Below are positions 41,982 through 51,228 of a stretch of 64,000 nt of DNA, in pieces. Under the pieces are notes generated by a model. That model was given only the letters and a program-made list of their open reading frames with translations, did not search any database and was not told where the DNA came from. Where the stretch lies: assembly GCF_002242805.1 (NCBI RefSeq), contig NZ_MCGQ01000007.1, positions 186,001-250,000 of the forward strand. Reading direction: 5' to 3'. Each line of letters begins with the position of its first letter. Within the stretch, counting starts at the first letter, position 1. The position numbers and the translations under genes were made by a program. Source of the stretch: Streptomyces diastatochromogenes. GTDB lineage: Bacteria; Actinomycetota; Actinomycetes; Streptomycetales; Streptomycetaceae.

Positions 41982-43592
41982 GTGGAGGACCTGGTCATCC
42001 GGGACGCGGACGTCGTCGACGGCAGCGGTGCGGACTCCTACCGCGCCGATGTCGTGGTCGACGGCGGCCGGATCGTCTCGATCGTCAAGGAGGCCGCGGC
42101 AGCGGGCTGTCAGCGGCCCGGGGCGCGGCGGGAGCTGGACGCGGAGGGGCTCGTCCTCTCCCCCGGCTTCATCGACATGCACGCCCACTCCGACCTGGCC
42201 CTGCTGCGCGACCCCGACCACAGCGCGAAGGCCGCGCAGGGAGTCACACTCGAAGTCGTCGGCCAGGACGGTCTGTCGTACGCGCCCGTGGACGACCGCA
42301 CGCTGGAGGAGGTCCGGCGGGCGATCACCGGCTGGAACGGGTACGGCGACGACCTCGACATGGACTGGCGGACGGTCGGCGAGTACCTCGACCGGCTCGA
42401 CCGGGGCATCGCCGTCAACGCCGCCTATCTCGTCCCCCAGGGCACGGTCCGCGCGCTCGCCGTCGGCTGGGAGGACCGGCCGGCCACGCCCGCCGAGCTG
42501 GACCGGATGCGGCGGCTGGTCGCGGAGGGCCTGGAGCAGGGCGCGGTCGGCCTGTCCTCGGGGCTCACGTACACGCCCGGGATGTACGCCGAGGACGCCG
42601 AACTGACCGAGCTGTGCCGGGTGGTGGCGCGGTACGGCGGCTACTACTGCCCGCACCACCGCTCCTACGGCGACGGCGCCCTGGAGGCCTACGCCGAGAT
42701 GGTGGCGCTGACCCGGGAGGCGGGCTGCCCGCTGCATCTGGCCCACGCGACGATGAACTTCGGCGTGAACAAGGGCCGGGCGCCCGACCTGCTGGCCCTG
42801 CTCGACGAGGCCCTGGACTCCGGCGCGGACATCACGCTGGACACCTACCCCTACACCCCCGGCTCCACGACCCTGGCCGCGCTGCTGCCGAGCTGGGCGA
42901 GCGAAGGCGGCCCTGAGCGGATCCTGGACCGGCTCGCCGACCCGGCGACGGCCGCGCGGATCCGGCACGACCTGGAGGTGACCGGCGCGGACGGCTGCCA
43001 CGGCGTGCCCGTGGAGTGGGAGACGATCGAGATCTCCGGCGTGACCGCACCGGCCCTGGCCGACCACGTGGGCCGTACGGTCCGGGAGTCGGCGAACCTG
43101 CGCGGCGAGAGCTGCTGGACGACCGCCCGCCGCCTGCTGGTCGAGGACCGGCTCGGTACGACGATCCTCCAGCACGTCGGCCACGAGGAGAACGTCCGCA
43201 CGATCATGCGGCACCGCGCCCACACCGGCGGCTCGGACGGCATCCTGCGGGGCGCCAAGCCGCACCCGCGGGCCTACGGCACGTTCCCCCGCTATCTCGG
43301 GCACTACGTACGGGAGCTGGGCGTGCTGACGCTGGAGGAGTGCGTCGCCCACCTCACGGCGCGGCCCGCGGCCCGGCTGCGACTGCCGGACCGCGGGCTG
43401 GTGCGTGAGGGATACCGGGCGGACCTGGTGCTCTTCGACCCGGCGAAGGTGGCGCCCGGCGCCACCTTCGCCGAGCCCCGCGCGCTGCCGACCGGGATCC
43501 CGTACGTCCTGGTCGACGGTGGGTTCGTCATCGAGGACGGCCGGCGGACGGACGTACTGGCGGGCCGGGCGGTGCGCCGTACACCGGTGTGA
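41982..43592 (+). CDS. N-acyl-D-amino-acid deacylase (amidohydrolase superfamily)
   Basis: A 536-residue D-aminoacylase-like enzyme. Amidohydrolase features: LSPGFIDMHAHSD (HxH metal motif), QGVTLEVVGQDGLSYAP with the D-aminoacylase-type loop, YYCPHHRSYGDG and HLAHATMNFGVNKG (metal histidines), and the terminal LRLPDRGLVREGYRADLVLFDP. It hydrolyses N-acyl groups from D-configured amino acids. It follows the PLP enzyme by 16 bases, start GTG 41982 with GGGGAG, so both are one operon. In this setting N-acetyl-D-glucosaminate, or an N-acyl-D-amino acid, is a likely substrate. Ends 18 bases from the convergent protease gene. Confidence 0.9.
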   Translation: MEDLVIRDADVVDGSGADSYRADVVVDGGRIVSIVKEAAAAGCQRPGARRELDAEGLVLSPGFIDMHAHSDLALLRDPDHSAKAAQGVTLEVVGQDGLSYAPVDDRTLEEVRRAITGWNGYGDDLDMDWRTVGEYLDRLDRGIAVNAAYLVPQGTVRALAVGWEDRPATPAELDRMRRLVAEGLEQGAVGLSSGLTYTPGMYAEDAELTELCRVVARYGGYYCPHHRSYGDGALEAYAEMVALTREAGCPLHLAHATMNFGVNKGRAPDLLALLDEALDSGADITLDTYPYTPGSTTLAALLPSWASEGGPERILDRLADPATAARIRHDLEVTGADGCHGVPVEWETIEISGVTAPALADHVGRTVRESANLRGESCWTTARRLLVEDRLGTTILQHVGHEENVRTIMRHRAHTGGSDGILRGAKPHPRAYGTFPRYLGHYVRELGVLTLEECVAHLTARPAARLRLPDRGLVREGYRADLVLFDPAKVAPGATFAEPRALPTGIPYVLVDGGFVIEDGRRTDVLAGRAVRRTPV

Positions 43593-43610
43593 CCGCCCGG
43601 GCCGGAGGGA

Positions 43611-44453
43611 CTACGGCTTGGGCAGGGTGCAGCCGGAGGCGCTCAGGTTGAGCTTGTTGCCGGTCGTGAAGCAGGCCGGGATCTGGTAGGTCTCCTCGGC
43701 GTAGTTGATGCCCTGGCGGACGGTGACGTTGCCGCTCTCGTCCACCTCGCACGGGTTGTTCTCCGTGCAGCGCTCGCCGTCCTCGTTGCCCGTGTTGTTG
43801 ACCGCGACGACGTTGCCGGTGGCCGTGTCGATCACCGGGGAGCCGGAGGTGCCGCCGATGGTGTTGCAGGCGGAGGTGTAGCGCAGCGAGTCCTTCCAGG
43901 TCCAGTCGCCCTCCTTCAGCCGGTACACGAACCCGTCCACGTTGCAGTTGTAGATCCGCTTCCAGTAGCCGGAGACGACCTTGATGGCGGATCCGGTGGT
44001 CGGGTGCGTGTTCTGCACGGTGAGCGGGCTGATCCCGTACGAGCTCTTGATCGCCGCGTAGGTGGTGGTCAGCCGGTAGATCGTGACGTCCGTGTCCGTC
44101 ATGGTCGAGTAGACGACCTGGTTGGCGCGGAGCGTGGCGACCTTGGTGCCGGAGGAGTTCAGCAGGCCGAAGGTGCGGCTGGAGGACTGGCCGGTGATGA
44201 CCTCGCCCGGTTCCGGGAAGCCGGTCTCCAGGCAGTGGCCGTTGGTCATCACGAGCGCCGGGTCGCTGTCCGCGGAGTTCGGGAAGCGGACGACGGAACC
44301 GGAGCAGTTGCTGAGCGAGACGGTGCCCGCGAAGTTGACGGTCACCGCCTTGGCCGCCTTGGCCGTCTTGGCCTGGGGCGCGGCGACCGCGGGGGTCGCG
44401 CCGAGCCCGGCGATCGCCAGGGCGGAGAGCGCGGCCAGGAGAGGCTTGTTCAT
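43611..44453 (-). CDS. Secreted trypsin-like serine protease
   Basis: A 280-residue exported protease. Signal peptide about 1-24 (MNKPLLAALSALAIAGLGATPAVA), then an Ala/Lys-rich stretch and a chymotrypsin-fold domain. The triad is H73 in MTNGHC, D122 in MTDTDVTIY and S203 in GGTSGSPV. Cysteine pairs (NCSG/GHC, YNC/SAC, ERC/NPC, PAC/GC) suggest disulfides. The start is the ATG at 44453; a long in-frame upstream reading to 45299 is chance. Its target is unknown. The 142 bases before it to the next gene contain no obvious feature. Confidence 0.9.
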   Translation of the reverse strand: MNKPLLAALSALAIAGLGATPAVAAPQAKTAKAAKAVTVNFAGTVSLSNCSGSVVRFPNSADSDPALVMTNGHCLETGFPEPGEVITGQSSSRTFGLLNSSGTKVATLRANQVVYSTMTDTDVTIYRLTTTYAAIKSSYGISPLTVQNTHPTTGSAIKVVSGYWKRIYNCNVDGFVYRLKEGDWTWKDSLRYTSACNTIGGTSGSPVIDTATGNVVAVNNTGNEDGERCTENNPCEVDESGNVTVRQGINYAEETYQIPACFTTGNKLNLSASGCTLPKP

Positions 44454-44595
44454 GTGGGGGTCCCCTCTGCAGACATAAGCGACCGGAGATCTTCCGGCCG
44501 CCCACTGTCTTGTCATGAGCATTCTCATGAGAGGGACATGAGTGAGCAAGGAGTTGTATGCGAACTGTTTTCCTGACGGAGCGTCAATCCGTGGA

Positions 44596-45312
44596 CTAGT
44601 GAGGCTTCTTGGTGGCACCGCGGCCGTGCCCCCGGCCGCCGGGGACGCCGGTGGTCGTCGGCGTCGCGGAAGCGCTCGCGGTCGCCGATGCGCTCGTCGC
44701 CGTCGGCGTGGGGGCGGTGGAGGTCTGCGCGCCCGGAGAGGTGGCCGTGCTCGCCGAGGCGGCGGTGGACCCGGACGCGAGGGACGGCGAGGCACCACCG
44801 GGGGTGCCGGCGCTGGCCGTGTCGCTCGGAGCGCCGCTGTCCTGCCCCGTACTCGGCGCGCCGGAGTCACCGGAGTCGTCGGAGGAGACCCGGCCGCCCT
44901 TCGAGGGCTGCTGTCCGGCCGGGGAACCCGAGCCGCCCGCCAGCGCGGCGACCACGGCGACGGCACCGGCCACGCCGAGGACCCCCGCGACGACCGCCAC
45001 CCGGCGACGACCGCCCTGCTTCCGCCGCCGCCGGAGATCGGCCCGGCCGCGGCCCGCCACGGGAGCGGGCGGCCCGGCGGGATCGTCCGGCGCGGGCACC
45101 GGGGGCACCGCGGGCATGGCGGGCACCGCAGGCAGCTCACGGGTCTCGTCGTAGGCGTTCTGCCAGCCGTGGGCGGCGGCAGGATCGCCGTACTCCTCGT
45201 ACGACGGGGCCGAGGCGGCCCGCGGGTGGTACACGTTCGGCGCAGCCCCCGGCTCGCCACCCGCTCCGGGCGCGCCGTACGCCTCCGCCTCGTGCTCACG
45301 ATCGGTGGACAT
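44596..45312 (-). CDS. Pro/Ala-rich membrane protein of unknown function
   Basis: A 238-residue protein with a disordered Pro/Ala/Glu N-terminus (about 1-95), a basic patch (RGRADLRRRRKQGGRRR), one transmembrane helix (about 107-125, VAVVAGVLGVAGAVAVVAALA) and a long Ser/Thr/Ala-rich exported tail (SGDSGAPSTGQDSGAPSDTA). This is the general plan of many small streptomycete membrane proteins. The tail may be glycosylated. ATG at 45312. No function can be given. Confidence 0.6.
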   Translation of the reverse strand: MSTDREHEAEAYGAPGAGGEPGAAPNVYHPRAASAPSYEEYGDPAAAHGWQNAYDETRELPAVPAMPAVPPVPAPDDPAGPPAPVAGRGRADLRRRRKQGGRRRVAVVAGVLGVAGAVAVVAALAGGSGSPAGQQPSKGGRVSSDDSGDSGAPSTGQDSGAPSDTASAGTPGGASPSLASGSTAASASTATSPGAQTSTAPTPTATSASATASASATPTTTGVPGGRGHGRGATKKPH

Positions 45313-45673
45313 GGGCGGGAATTGTAGAGACGCGTGTGACTCCTGAGACAGCTACCGGCGATAACAGACCAAAGCGACCCGACTCATCAAGCCTCACGGA
45401 GGATGTTCCGACTTTCAGATCCGGGAGGACCGGGTCCCTCAGGACGGCCCGGCCAGAACCGGCAAGAAGCCCGGGACATGCTGGGCGCGCCGGTCTGCAC
45501 CGGGCGCGGCATGCCCGCACGCCGCCTGTCGGAGCCGAGAGGAGCGAACGTGCGTGTCATCGCTCACCGATTGAGGTGATGAAGGCCAGAGGATGGTGCG
45601 GGCGTTCGGGCATAGCACGTACGGTCTGATGGTGGAGGCCGCGTGATCTGGGCGTGAGGGCGGGGGTGCTGGT
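45313..45673. other. 361-base gap preceding TnpB gene
   Basis: No gene recognised. The right part (from about 45590) may be the left end of the IS200/IS605-type element that carries tnpB, but no clear hairpin end or TnpA remnant was seen. A nine-codon reading frame at 45550-45579 with a GAGGAG site is noted but not supported as a gene. Confidence 0.5.
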
Positions 45674-46876
45674 GTGGCGGCGGTGCGGGAGTCCGATGGC
45701 GCGGGGCATGCCCGGTACACCTACCGGTTGCGTGTGTCGGCCACCGCCCGTGAGGCGCTGCTGGCGGAGTGGGGGCGGTGCCGGTGGGTGTGGAACGAGT
45801 GCGTGGCCCGTTCCAAGAAGGCCCACACCGACGCGGAGGAGTGTGGTCCGGCGCGGCTGGACCGGCTGCTGACCCGGGCTCGCGCCATCACCCCATGGCT
45901 GGCCGCGGGGGCCAGCGTGCCGCAGCAGCAGCTGATCCGCGACTTCGGCAAGTCCCGCGCAAAGGCACTGAAAGACATCAAGGATCGGCTGCCGGTCCGG
46001 CAGCGGGCAGGGATGCCGGGCTACAAGAAGAAGCATGAGGCCGATCCGAGCCTGAACTACACGCGGCACGGCTTCCGGCTCAAGGAGGGGCGGCTGCATC
46101 TGGCGGGCGGGATCACCCTGACCGTGGTCTGGTCCCGTGAGCTGCCCGCCGAGCCCTCGTCGGTACGCGTGTACCGGGACAGCGTCGGCGACTGGTACGC
46201 CTCGTTCGTCGTCCCCGCCCGGGTCGAGCCGCTGCCGGAGAGCGGCCGGGCGCTCGGTGTCGACTGGGGAGTGAAAGAGATTGCGACGACCACCAGCGAC
46301 GCCCACGACCTGCCCCATGCCGAGCACGGCAAGAAGGCGAAGGGGAAGCTGTCGCGGTACGACCGGATGATGGCCCGCCGAAGGCCGAAGAAGGGCCAAG
46401 CAGCTTCGAAGGGCTATGGGCAGGCGAAGAAGTGGCGGGCCAAGACGTACCAGAAGATCGCCCGCCAGCGGCAGGACGCTGCCCGCAAGTGGGCGAAGAA
46501 GGTTGTGCGGGACCATGACGCGATCGCCGTGGAGGACTTCCGCCCGAAGTTCCTCGCCAAGACGTCGATGGCGCGGAAGGCGGCGGACGCCGCGATCGGC
46601 GCGACGAAGAAGGCCCTGATCGAGATGGGCCGCAAGCACGGGCGGGACGTGCGTCTGGTGCATCCCGCGCACACCACCATGGACTGCGGACGCTGCGGAG
46701 CGAGAACCAAGCACGCACTCCCGCTGTCGGAACGTACCTACACCTGCACCGCGTGCGGAATGGTGTCTCCAAGGGACAAGAACTCCGCGCGTGTGATGCT
46801 CGTCCGGGCTGGTCTGGCCCCGGCTGGTGTCGAGGGCGTAAGACCCCCTGGAGCGCTGCTCCAGGAGGCGGCCTGA
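45674..46876 (+). CDS. tnpB: TnpB RNA-guided nuclease (IS200/IS605-type), stand-alone
   Basis: A 400-residue TnpB, the RuvC-type transposon nuclease related to Cas12. The N-terminal OrfB helix-turn-helix is RLRVSATAREALLAEWGRCRWVWNECV. The RuvC acidic residues are all intact: D197 in GVDWGVKE, E287 in AVEDFRPK and D368 in SPRDKNSA. The zinc finger is CGRCG ... CTACG. It uses a guide RNA made from the element's right end. No tnpA is next to it, so it is an IS1341-type non-autonomous or domesticated copy. Length and motifs suggest it is active, not decayed. Start uncertain (GTG/ATG near 45674). Confidence 0.92.
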   Translation: MAAVRESDGAGHARYTYRLRVSATAREALLAEWGRCRWVWNECVARSKKAHTDAEECGPARLDRLLTRARAITPWLAAGASVPQQQLIRDFGKSRAKALKDIKDRLPVRQRAGMPGYKKKHEADPSLNYTRHGFRLKEGRLHLAGGITLTVVWSRELPAEPSSVRVYRDSVGDWYASFVVPARVEPLPESGRALGVDWGVKEIATTTSDAHDLPHAEHGKKAKGKLSRYDRMMARRRPKKGQAASKGYGQAKKWRAKTYQKIARQRQDAARKWAKKVVRDHDAIAVEDFRPKFLAKTSMARKAADAAIGATKKALIEMGRKHGRDVRLVHPAHTTMDCGRCGARTKHALPLSERTYTCTACGMVSPRDKNSARVMLVRAGLAPAGVEGVRPPGALLQEAA

Positions 46877-46881
46877 GCCAG

Positions 46882-46914
46882 GAATCCCCTCCCACCAGGG
46901 ACGGGAGCAGTCAA
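46882..46914 (+). repeat. Right end of TnpB element / guide RNA 3' hairpin
   Basis: The sequence from GGAATCCCCTCCC to GGGACGGGAGCAGTCAA matches the typical right-end hairpin of IS200/IS605-type elements. In TnpB systems the guide RNA comes from about the last 100 bases of tnpB plus this hairpin, with the guide just past the element (from about 46915 on). That is inferred from known systems. Confidence 0.65.
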
Positions 46915-46966
46915 GTGGTGGAAAACACGGCCCCACGGGGCTTTACAGGGCCGTAAGCTGCCTGAC

Positions 46967-48178
46967 ATGCAGGTGATCCAGTCGACCAAGCTCGCCAACG
47001 TCTGTTACGAGATCCGGGGCCCGGTTCTCGAGGAGGCGATGCGCCTTGAGGCAGCAGGTCACCGCATCCTGAAGCTCAACACGGGCAACCCGGCCGCCTT
47101 CGGCTTCGAGTGCCCGCCGGAGATCCTGGAGGACATCCTCCGCAACGTCTCCACCGCGCACGGCTACGGCGACGCGAAGGGCCTGCTGGCCGCGCGCCGG
47201 GCGGTCGTCATGCACAACCAGACCCTCGGCATCGAGACCGACGTCGAGCACGTCTTCATCGGCAACGGCGTCTCCGAGCTGATCGTGATGGCGATGCAGG
47301 GCCTGCTGGACGACGGCGACGAGGTCCTCGTACCGGCCCCGGACTACCCGCTGTGGACGGCGGCCGTCTCCCTGTCCGGCGGTACGGCGGTGCACTACCG
47401 CTGCGACGAGCAGTCCGACTGGATGCCCGACCTCGCCGACATCGAGCGCAAGGTGACCGACCGCACCAAGGCGATCGTCATCATCAACCCGAACAACCCC
47501 ACGGGCGCGGTCTACGACGAGGCGATGATCAAGGGGCTGACGGACATCGCCCGCCGCCACAACCTGCTGGTCTGCTCCGACGAGATCTACGACAAGATCC
47601 TCTACGACGGCGCCACGCACACCCCGACCGCCAAGGTCGCCCCCGATCTGCTCACCCTCACCTTCAACGGCATGTCCAAGGCGTACCGGGTGGCCGGCTA
47701 CCGCGTCGGCTGGATGTCGATCTCCGGCCCGCGCGCGCACGCCGACTCCTACATCGAGGGCCTGACCATCCTGGCCAACATGCGGCTGTGCGCCAACATG
47801 CCGGGCCAGCACGGGGTGGTCGCCGCGCTCAGCGGACGCCAGTCGATCAACGACCTGGTGCTGCCGGGCGGCCGGCTCAAGGAGCAGCTGGACGTCGCCT
47901 ACGACCTGCTCACCCAGATCCCGGGCGTGACCTGCGTACGGCCCAAGGGTGCGCTGTATCTCTTCCCGCGCCTCGACCCCAAGGTCTTCAAGATCAGGGA
48001 CGACCGGCGGATGGTGCTGGAGCTGCTGCGCCAGGAGAAGATCATGGTCGTCCAGGGCACCGGCTTCAACTGGCCCGAGCCCGACCACTTCCGTGTGGTG
48101 ACCCTGCCGACCGCCGGTGATCTCCGGGACGCGGTGACCCGGATCGGGAACTTCCTGGACGGCTACAGCCAGCCGTAG
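46967..48178 (+). CDS. alaA: Pyridoxal phosphate-dependent alanine-type aminotransferase
   Basis: A 403-residue class I aminotransferase of the AlaA/AlaT type, making alanine and glutamate-linked transfers. Diagnostic blocks: ILKLNTGNPAAFGFECPPEI near the N-terminus, HGYGDAKGLLAARRAVV, IINPNNPTGAVYD, SDEIYDKILYDGATHTP and the PLP lysine in NGMSKAYRVAGYRVGW. Cytoplasmic. ATG at 46967 without a strong ribosome-binding site. It follows the TnpB right end by about 50 bases, so the insertion lies just upstream of its promoter region and could affect it. Confidence 0.9.
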   Translation: MQVIQSTKLANVCYEIRGPVLEEAMRLEAAGHRILKLNTGNPAAFGFECPPEILEDILRNVSTAHGYGDAKGLLAARRAVVMHNQTLGIETDVEHVFIGNGVSELIVMAMQGLLDDGDEVLVPAPDYPLWTAAVSLSGGTAVHYRCDEQSDWMPDLADIERKVTDRTKAIVIINPNNPTGAVYDEAMIKGLTDIARRHNLLVCSDEIYDKILYDGATHTPTAKVAPDLLTLTFNGMSKAYRVAGYRVGWMSISGPRAHADSYIEGLTILANMRLCANMPGQHGVVAALSGRQSINDLVLPGGRLKEQLDVAYDLLTQIPGVTCVRPKGALYLFPRLDPKVFKIRDDRRMVLELLRQEKIMVVQGTGFNWPEPDHFRVVTLPTAGDLRDAVTRIGNFLDGYSQP

Positions 48179-48274
48179 CGGACGGAGACCGGCGGACCGC
48201 AATCCGTGACACGGCTCAACTTTAGACGAAATCCAAGCTAGGATGGTTTCCTGTCAGCACAGGAGGCCATCCCC

Positions 48275-48694
48275 ATGTACGAACCGATCCGCACCAAGTC
48301 GGTCCACAGCACGATGGCCGGCACCCCTTCCGACTTTCCGCACCGGTCGCGCGAGGAGGAGCTGGACATCCAGCTGGCCGGACACCTCTCCGCGCTGCTC
48401 GCCGTCACCGACGACCTGCGCGCCCTGACCCCGTGCGCCGACCTGGACGCGGCCGCTGAACGCCTCGCCAGCGAGGTCGGCCGACTGCGGGAAGGACGTC
48501 CGCCGTTGCGTGCGACGCCGACCGCGTCCGGTGCCCCCGCCGCCCTTCACCAGCGCGCACACGCCCTCGCCGGCCGCGCCCTCGTGGTCGCCGCCTCCCG
48601 CGCGGACACCGCGGCGGCGATCCTCGCGGCCGAGCGGATGGACGCCCACGCCGCCGCCCTGGCCGACCCGAAGGAACTCAGCGCGGCCCACTGA
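48275..48694 (+). CDS. Small conserved protein of unknown function
   Basis: A 139-residue protein with strong AGGAGG site. Predicted helical, with LDIQLAGHLSALLAVTDDLRAL and ASRADTAAAILAAERMDAHAAALADP; no transmembrane segment, no recognised domain. It resembles small conserved streptomycete proteins. It lies between alaA and the binding-protein operon and appears to be monocistronic. The gap 48695-48957 shows no clear gene. Confidence 0.6.
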   Translation: MYEPIRTKSVHSTMAGTPSDFPHRSREEELDIQLAGHLSALLAVTDDLRALTPCADLDAAAERLASEVGRLREGRPPLRATPTASGAPAALHQRAHALAGRALVVAASRADTAAAILAAERMDAHAAALADPKELSAAH

Positions 48695-48957
48695 CCCCGC
48701 CTCAGGGGTCCCCCGATCGGCCCCGGTCCGCGTGCACCCGCAGCGACGCGCGGACCGGGAGCCACACACTGCGTTGGCTTGAGCCCGGGTACCTTTCGCC
48801 GTAGGGGCTTGTGTCGTCCTGCGGCTGTCTGCCGTGCGTGGCTTGTCGCGCAGTTCCCCGCGCCCCTTAACGGCGTTGCAGTGCCGGGGCCGGTATGTCA
48901 CCCCCCGTTCACCGGCCACCGCGGGGAATGTTGGGTTCCGCGAGCACAGTCCCCGGC

Positions 48958-50043
48958 GTGAGACGTATCGCAGGAATCGTCCTCGCCGTTCTGCTGATCG
49001 GTGGCGTGGTGGCCGCCGTCGTCGCGGGACGGCACGGGGAGGACAAGGGCACGGCAACGAAGACCGTGCGGGGAGTGATCGGATCGGAGAAGGCCGACTT
49101 CTTCGCCGATCCCGATGTGGTGAAGGCCCTCGCCGCCAAGGGCTACACCGTGAAGACGGAGGCGTCGGGGTCCTGGGCCATGGAGGGCCTGGACCTCAAG
49201 GGGTACGACTTCGCCTTCCCGTCCAGTCAGGCGCCCGCCGACGTGCTGGCCGCCAAGTACCACGTGCAGGAGCCGCTGCCCCGGCCGTTCTACTCGCCCC
49301 TCGTGGTCGTGGCCCACCGCAGTGCCGCCGATGTGCTGGCCGCCAACGGGCTGGCCACGCTCGACGGGAAGAGCCGGGGCACGCTGAAGATGGGCGCCTA
49401 TGTCGACGCCGCCCGGCACAACCGGACCTGGCAGCAGCTCAAGGGAGCCTCCAGGCACGGGGAGTTGACCGGCACGCTCTACATCGCGAGCACCGACCCG
49501 GAGTCCTCCAACTCGGGCGCGCTGTACCTCGCCGCCGCCTCCTACGTCGCGAACGGCGGCAAGGTGGTCGCGAGCAAGGCCGACGTCGACCGCACCGCAC
49601 CCCTGCTGCGCCAGCTGGTCAGCGTCCAGGGCGCCCAGCAGTCCAGCTCGGACGCGGTCTTCCGGGACTTCATCAGCGGCGCCGGAAACCCGCTGGTGCT
49701 CGTGTACGAGTCGCAGGTCGCCTCGCTGCTCGCCGAACAGCAGCCCAGCTCGGACGCGGACGACCTGGTGGTGCTCTACCCGGACACCACGGTCAACAGC
49801 GACCACACCGTCGTACCGCTCGACGCGAACGGCCGCGCGCTCGGGGAACTCCTCAGCACCGACCCGACGCTGCGCAAGCTCGCCGTACGACACGGTTTCC
49901 GGCCGCAGGGCGACGCCGCCGAGTTCGTCGCGGCCACCGCGGACCGCACCGCCTACCTGAACCAGAAGCTGACCGGCGTCCGGCAGGCGCCCGTGCCCAC
50001 CTCCGCGGTGCTGCACGAGATGGCCCGCCGGGCGCGCGGATGA
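48958..50043 (+). CDS. Membrane-anchored substrate-binding-like protein
   Basis: About 361 residues from the GTG at 48958, the start that gives a tidy anchor (RRIAGIVLAVLLIGGVVAAVVAG); an upstream reading from 48895 would put 21 residues before it, and ATG 48928 is another option. The exported part resembles a periplasmic binding protein (VRGVIGSEKADFFADPDVVKAL, then SGSWAMEGLDLKGYDFAFPSSQ, then STDPESSNSGALYLAAASY and VYESQVASLL). It heads an operon with TelA and a vWA/binding-protein-like lipoprotein, 15 bases before the TelA gene. Ligand unknown. Confidence 0.75.
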   Translation: MRRIAGIVLAVLLIGGVVAAVVAGRHGEDKGTATKTVRGVIGSEKADFFADPDVVKALAAKGYTVKTEASGSWAMEGLDLKGYDFAFPSSQAPADVLAAKYHVQEPLPRPFYSPLVVVAHRSAADVLAANGLATLDGKSRGTLKMGAYVDAARHNRTWQQLKGASRHGELTGTLYIASTDPESSNSGALYLAAASYVANGGKVVASKADVDRTAPLLRQLVSVQGAQQSSSDAVFRDFISGAGNPLVLVYESQVASLLAEQQPSSDADDLVVLYPDTTVNSDHTVVPLDANGRALGELLSTDPTLRKLAVRHGFRPQGDAAEFVAATADRTAYLNQKLTGVRQAPVPTSAVLHEMARRARG

Positions 50044-50058
50044 CGGGGGAATCGTCAA

Positions 50059-51228
50059 GTGACCAGTAACGACAACGAGTTCACGCTCACACCACCCGAG
50101 GCCGTCACGCCCGTGCCGCGGGACAAGGCCGGTGGGCTGGTGCCCGTCGAGGACGGTGTGCGCACCGACATGGCCCGCAAGGCCGCCGCGTACGTCGACG
50201 GGCTCGCCTCGCTCGACGCCCGCTCGCCCGAGTTCGCGGGCAAGGTCGGCGAGATCACCGCCCTCGGCGCCGGCGACATGCGCACCGCAGCGGCGCAGTC
50301 CAACCGCATGCTGGAGCGGACCGTGCGCAGCCTGCCCGACAAGGGCGGGGACGCCCAGACGAAGGTCGCCGGCTCGCTGGTGGAACTCCGCCGGGTCGTC
50401 GAGGACCTGGACCCGCGCGACCTGCCGTCGGGCAAGGGCCGTAAGTTCCTCTCCCGGCTGCCCGGCGGCAACAAGCTGCGCGACCACGTCGCCAAGTACG
50501 CCTCCGCGCAGGGCACGTTGAACAGGATCGTGGGCTCGCTGCGCGGCGGGCAGGACGAACTGCGCCGGGACAACGCGGCGTTGCAGACCGAGCGGGTCCG
50601 GCTGTGGGAGTCCATGGGCAAGCTCCAGGAGTACGTCGTCCTCACCGAGGCCCTGGACACCGCCGTCGAGGAGCACATCGCCGGGATCACCGACCCCCAG
50701 CAGGCCGACAGCCTGCGCGCCGACGTCCTCTTCCCGGTCCGGCAGAAGCACCAGGACCTGCTCACCCAGCTCGCGGTGTGCGCACAGGGCTACCTCGCCA
50801 TGGACGTCGTACGCCGTAACAACGACGAGCTGATCAAGGGCGTCGACCGGGCGGCCACCACCACCGTCTCGGCCCTGCGCATCTCGGTCATGCTGGCCTC
50901 CGCCCTCGACAACCAGAAGAAGGTCGTCGAGCAGGTCAACGCGCTGCGCGGCACCACCGAGGACCTCATCCGGGCCAACGCCGACATGCTCAGCACGCAG
51001 AGCGGCGAGATCCAGCGCATCGCCGCCGACCCGGCCGTCGGCGCGGAGACGCTGCGCTCGGCGTTCCAGCAGATCTACCGCACCCTGGACGCCATCGACA
51101 CCTACAAGGCGCAGGCGACCGAGGCGATGGCCTCCACCGTCCAGTCGCTGACGGACGAGCTGCAGAACGCGAGCGCGTACCTGGAGCGCAGCCGGTCCCG
51201 GGGCGCGCTGGAGGGCGGAGTCGCATGA
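50059..51228 (+). CDS. telA: TelA-family toxic anion resistance protein
   Basis: A 389-residue cytoplasmic TelA-like protein (tellurite/toxic anion resistance). Almost entirely alpha-helical; the family core is FLSRLPGGNKLRDHVAKYASAQGTLNRIV, RRDNAALQTERVRLWESMGKLQEYV and VVRRNNDELIKGVDRAATTTVSALRISVML. The molecular function is unsettled; TelA is often found with Ter-type proteins in chemical stress and phage defence contexts. GTG at 50059, GGGGGAA upstream. The stop overlaps the next ATG (ATGA), so coupling with the vWA lipoprotein is strong. Confidence 0.9.
   Translation: MTSNDNEFTLTPPEAVTPVPRDKAGGLVPVEDGVRTDMARKAAAYVDGLASLDARSPEFAGKVGEITALGAGDMRTAAAQSNRMLERTVRSLPDKGGDAQTKVAGSLVELRRVVEDLDPRDLPSGKGRKFLSRLPGGNKLRDHVAKYASAQGTLNRIVGSLRGGQDELRRDNAALQTERVRLWESMGKLQEYVVLTEALDTAVEEHIAGITDPQQADSLRADVLFPVRQKHQDLLTQLAVCAQGYLAMDVVRRNNDELIKGVDRAATTTVSALRISVMLASALDNQKKVVEQVNALRGTTEDLIRANADMLSTQSGEIQRIAADPAVGAETLRSAFQQIYRTLDAIDTYKAQATEAMASTVQSLTDELQNASAYLERSRSRGALEGGVA

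Noticed and set aside
43611..45299. 562-residue protease reading with long N-terminus
   Set aside because: The extension is Arg/Pro-rich and antisense-like; a good signal peptide starts at 44453.
45550..45579. Nine-codon leader-like frame with GAGGAG site
   Set aside because: No downstream biosynthetic gene or attenuator, and the sequence does not look like known leader peptides.
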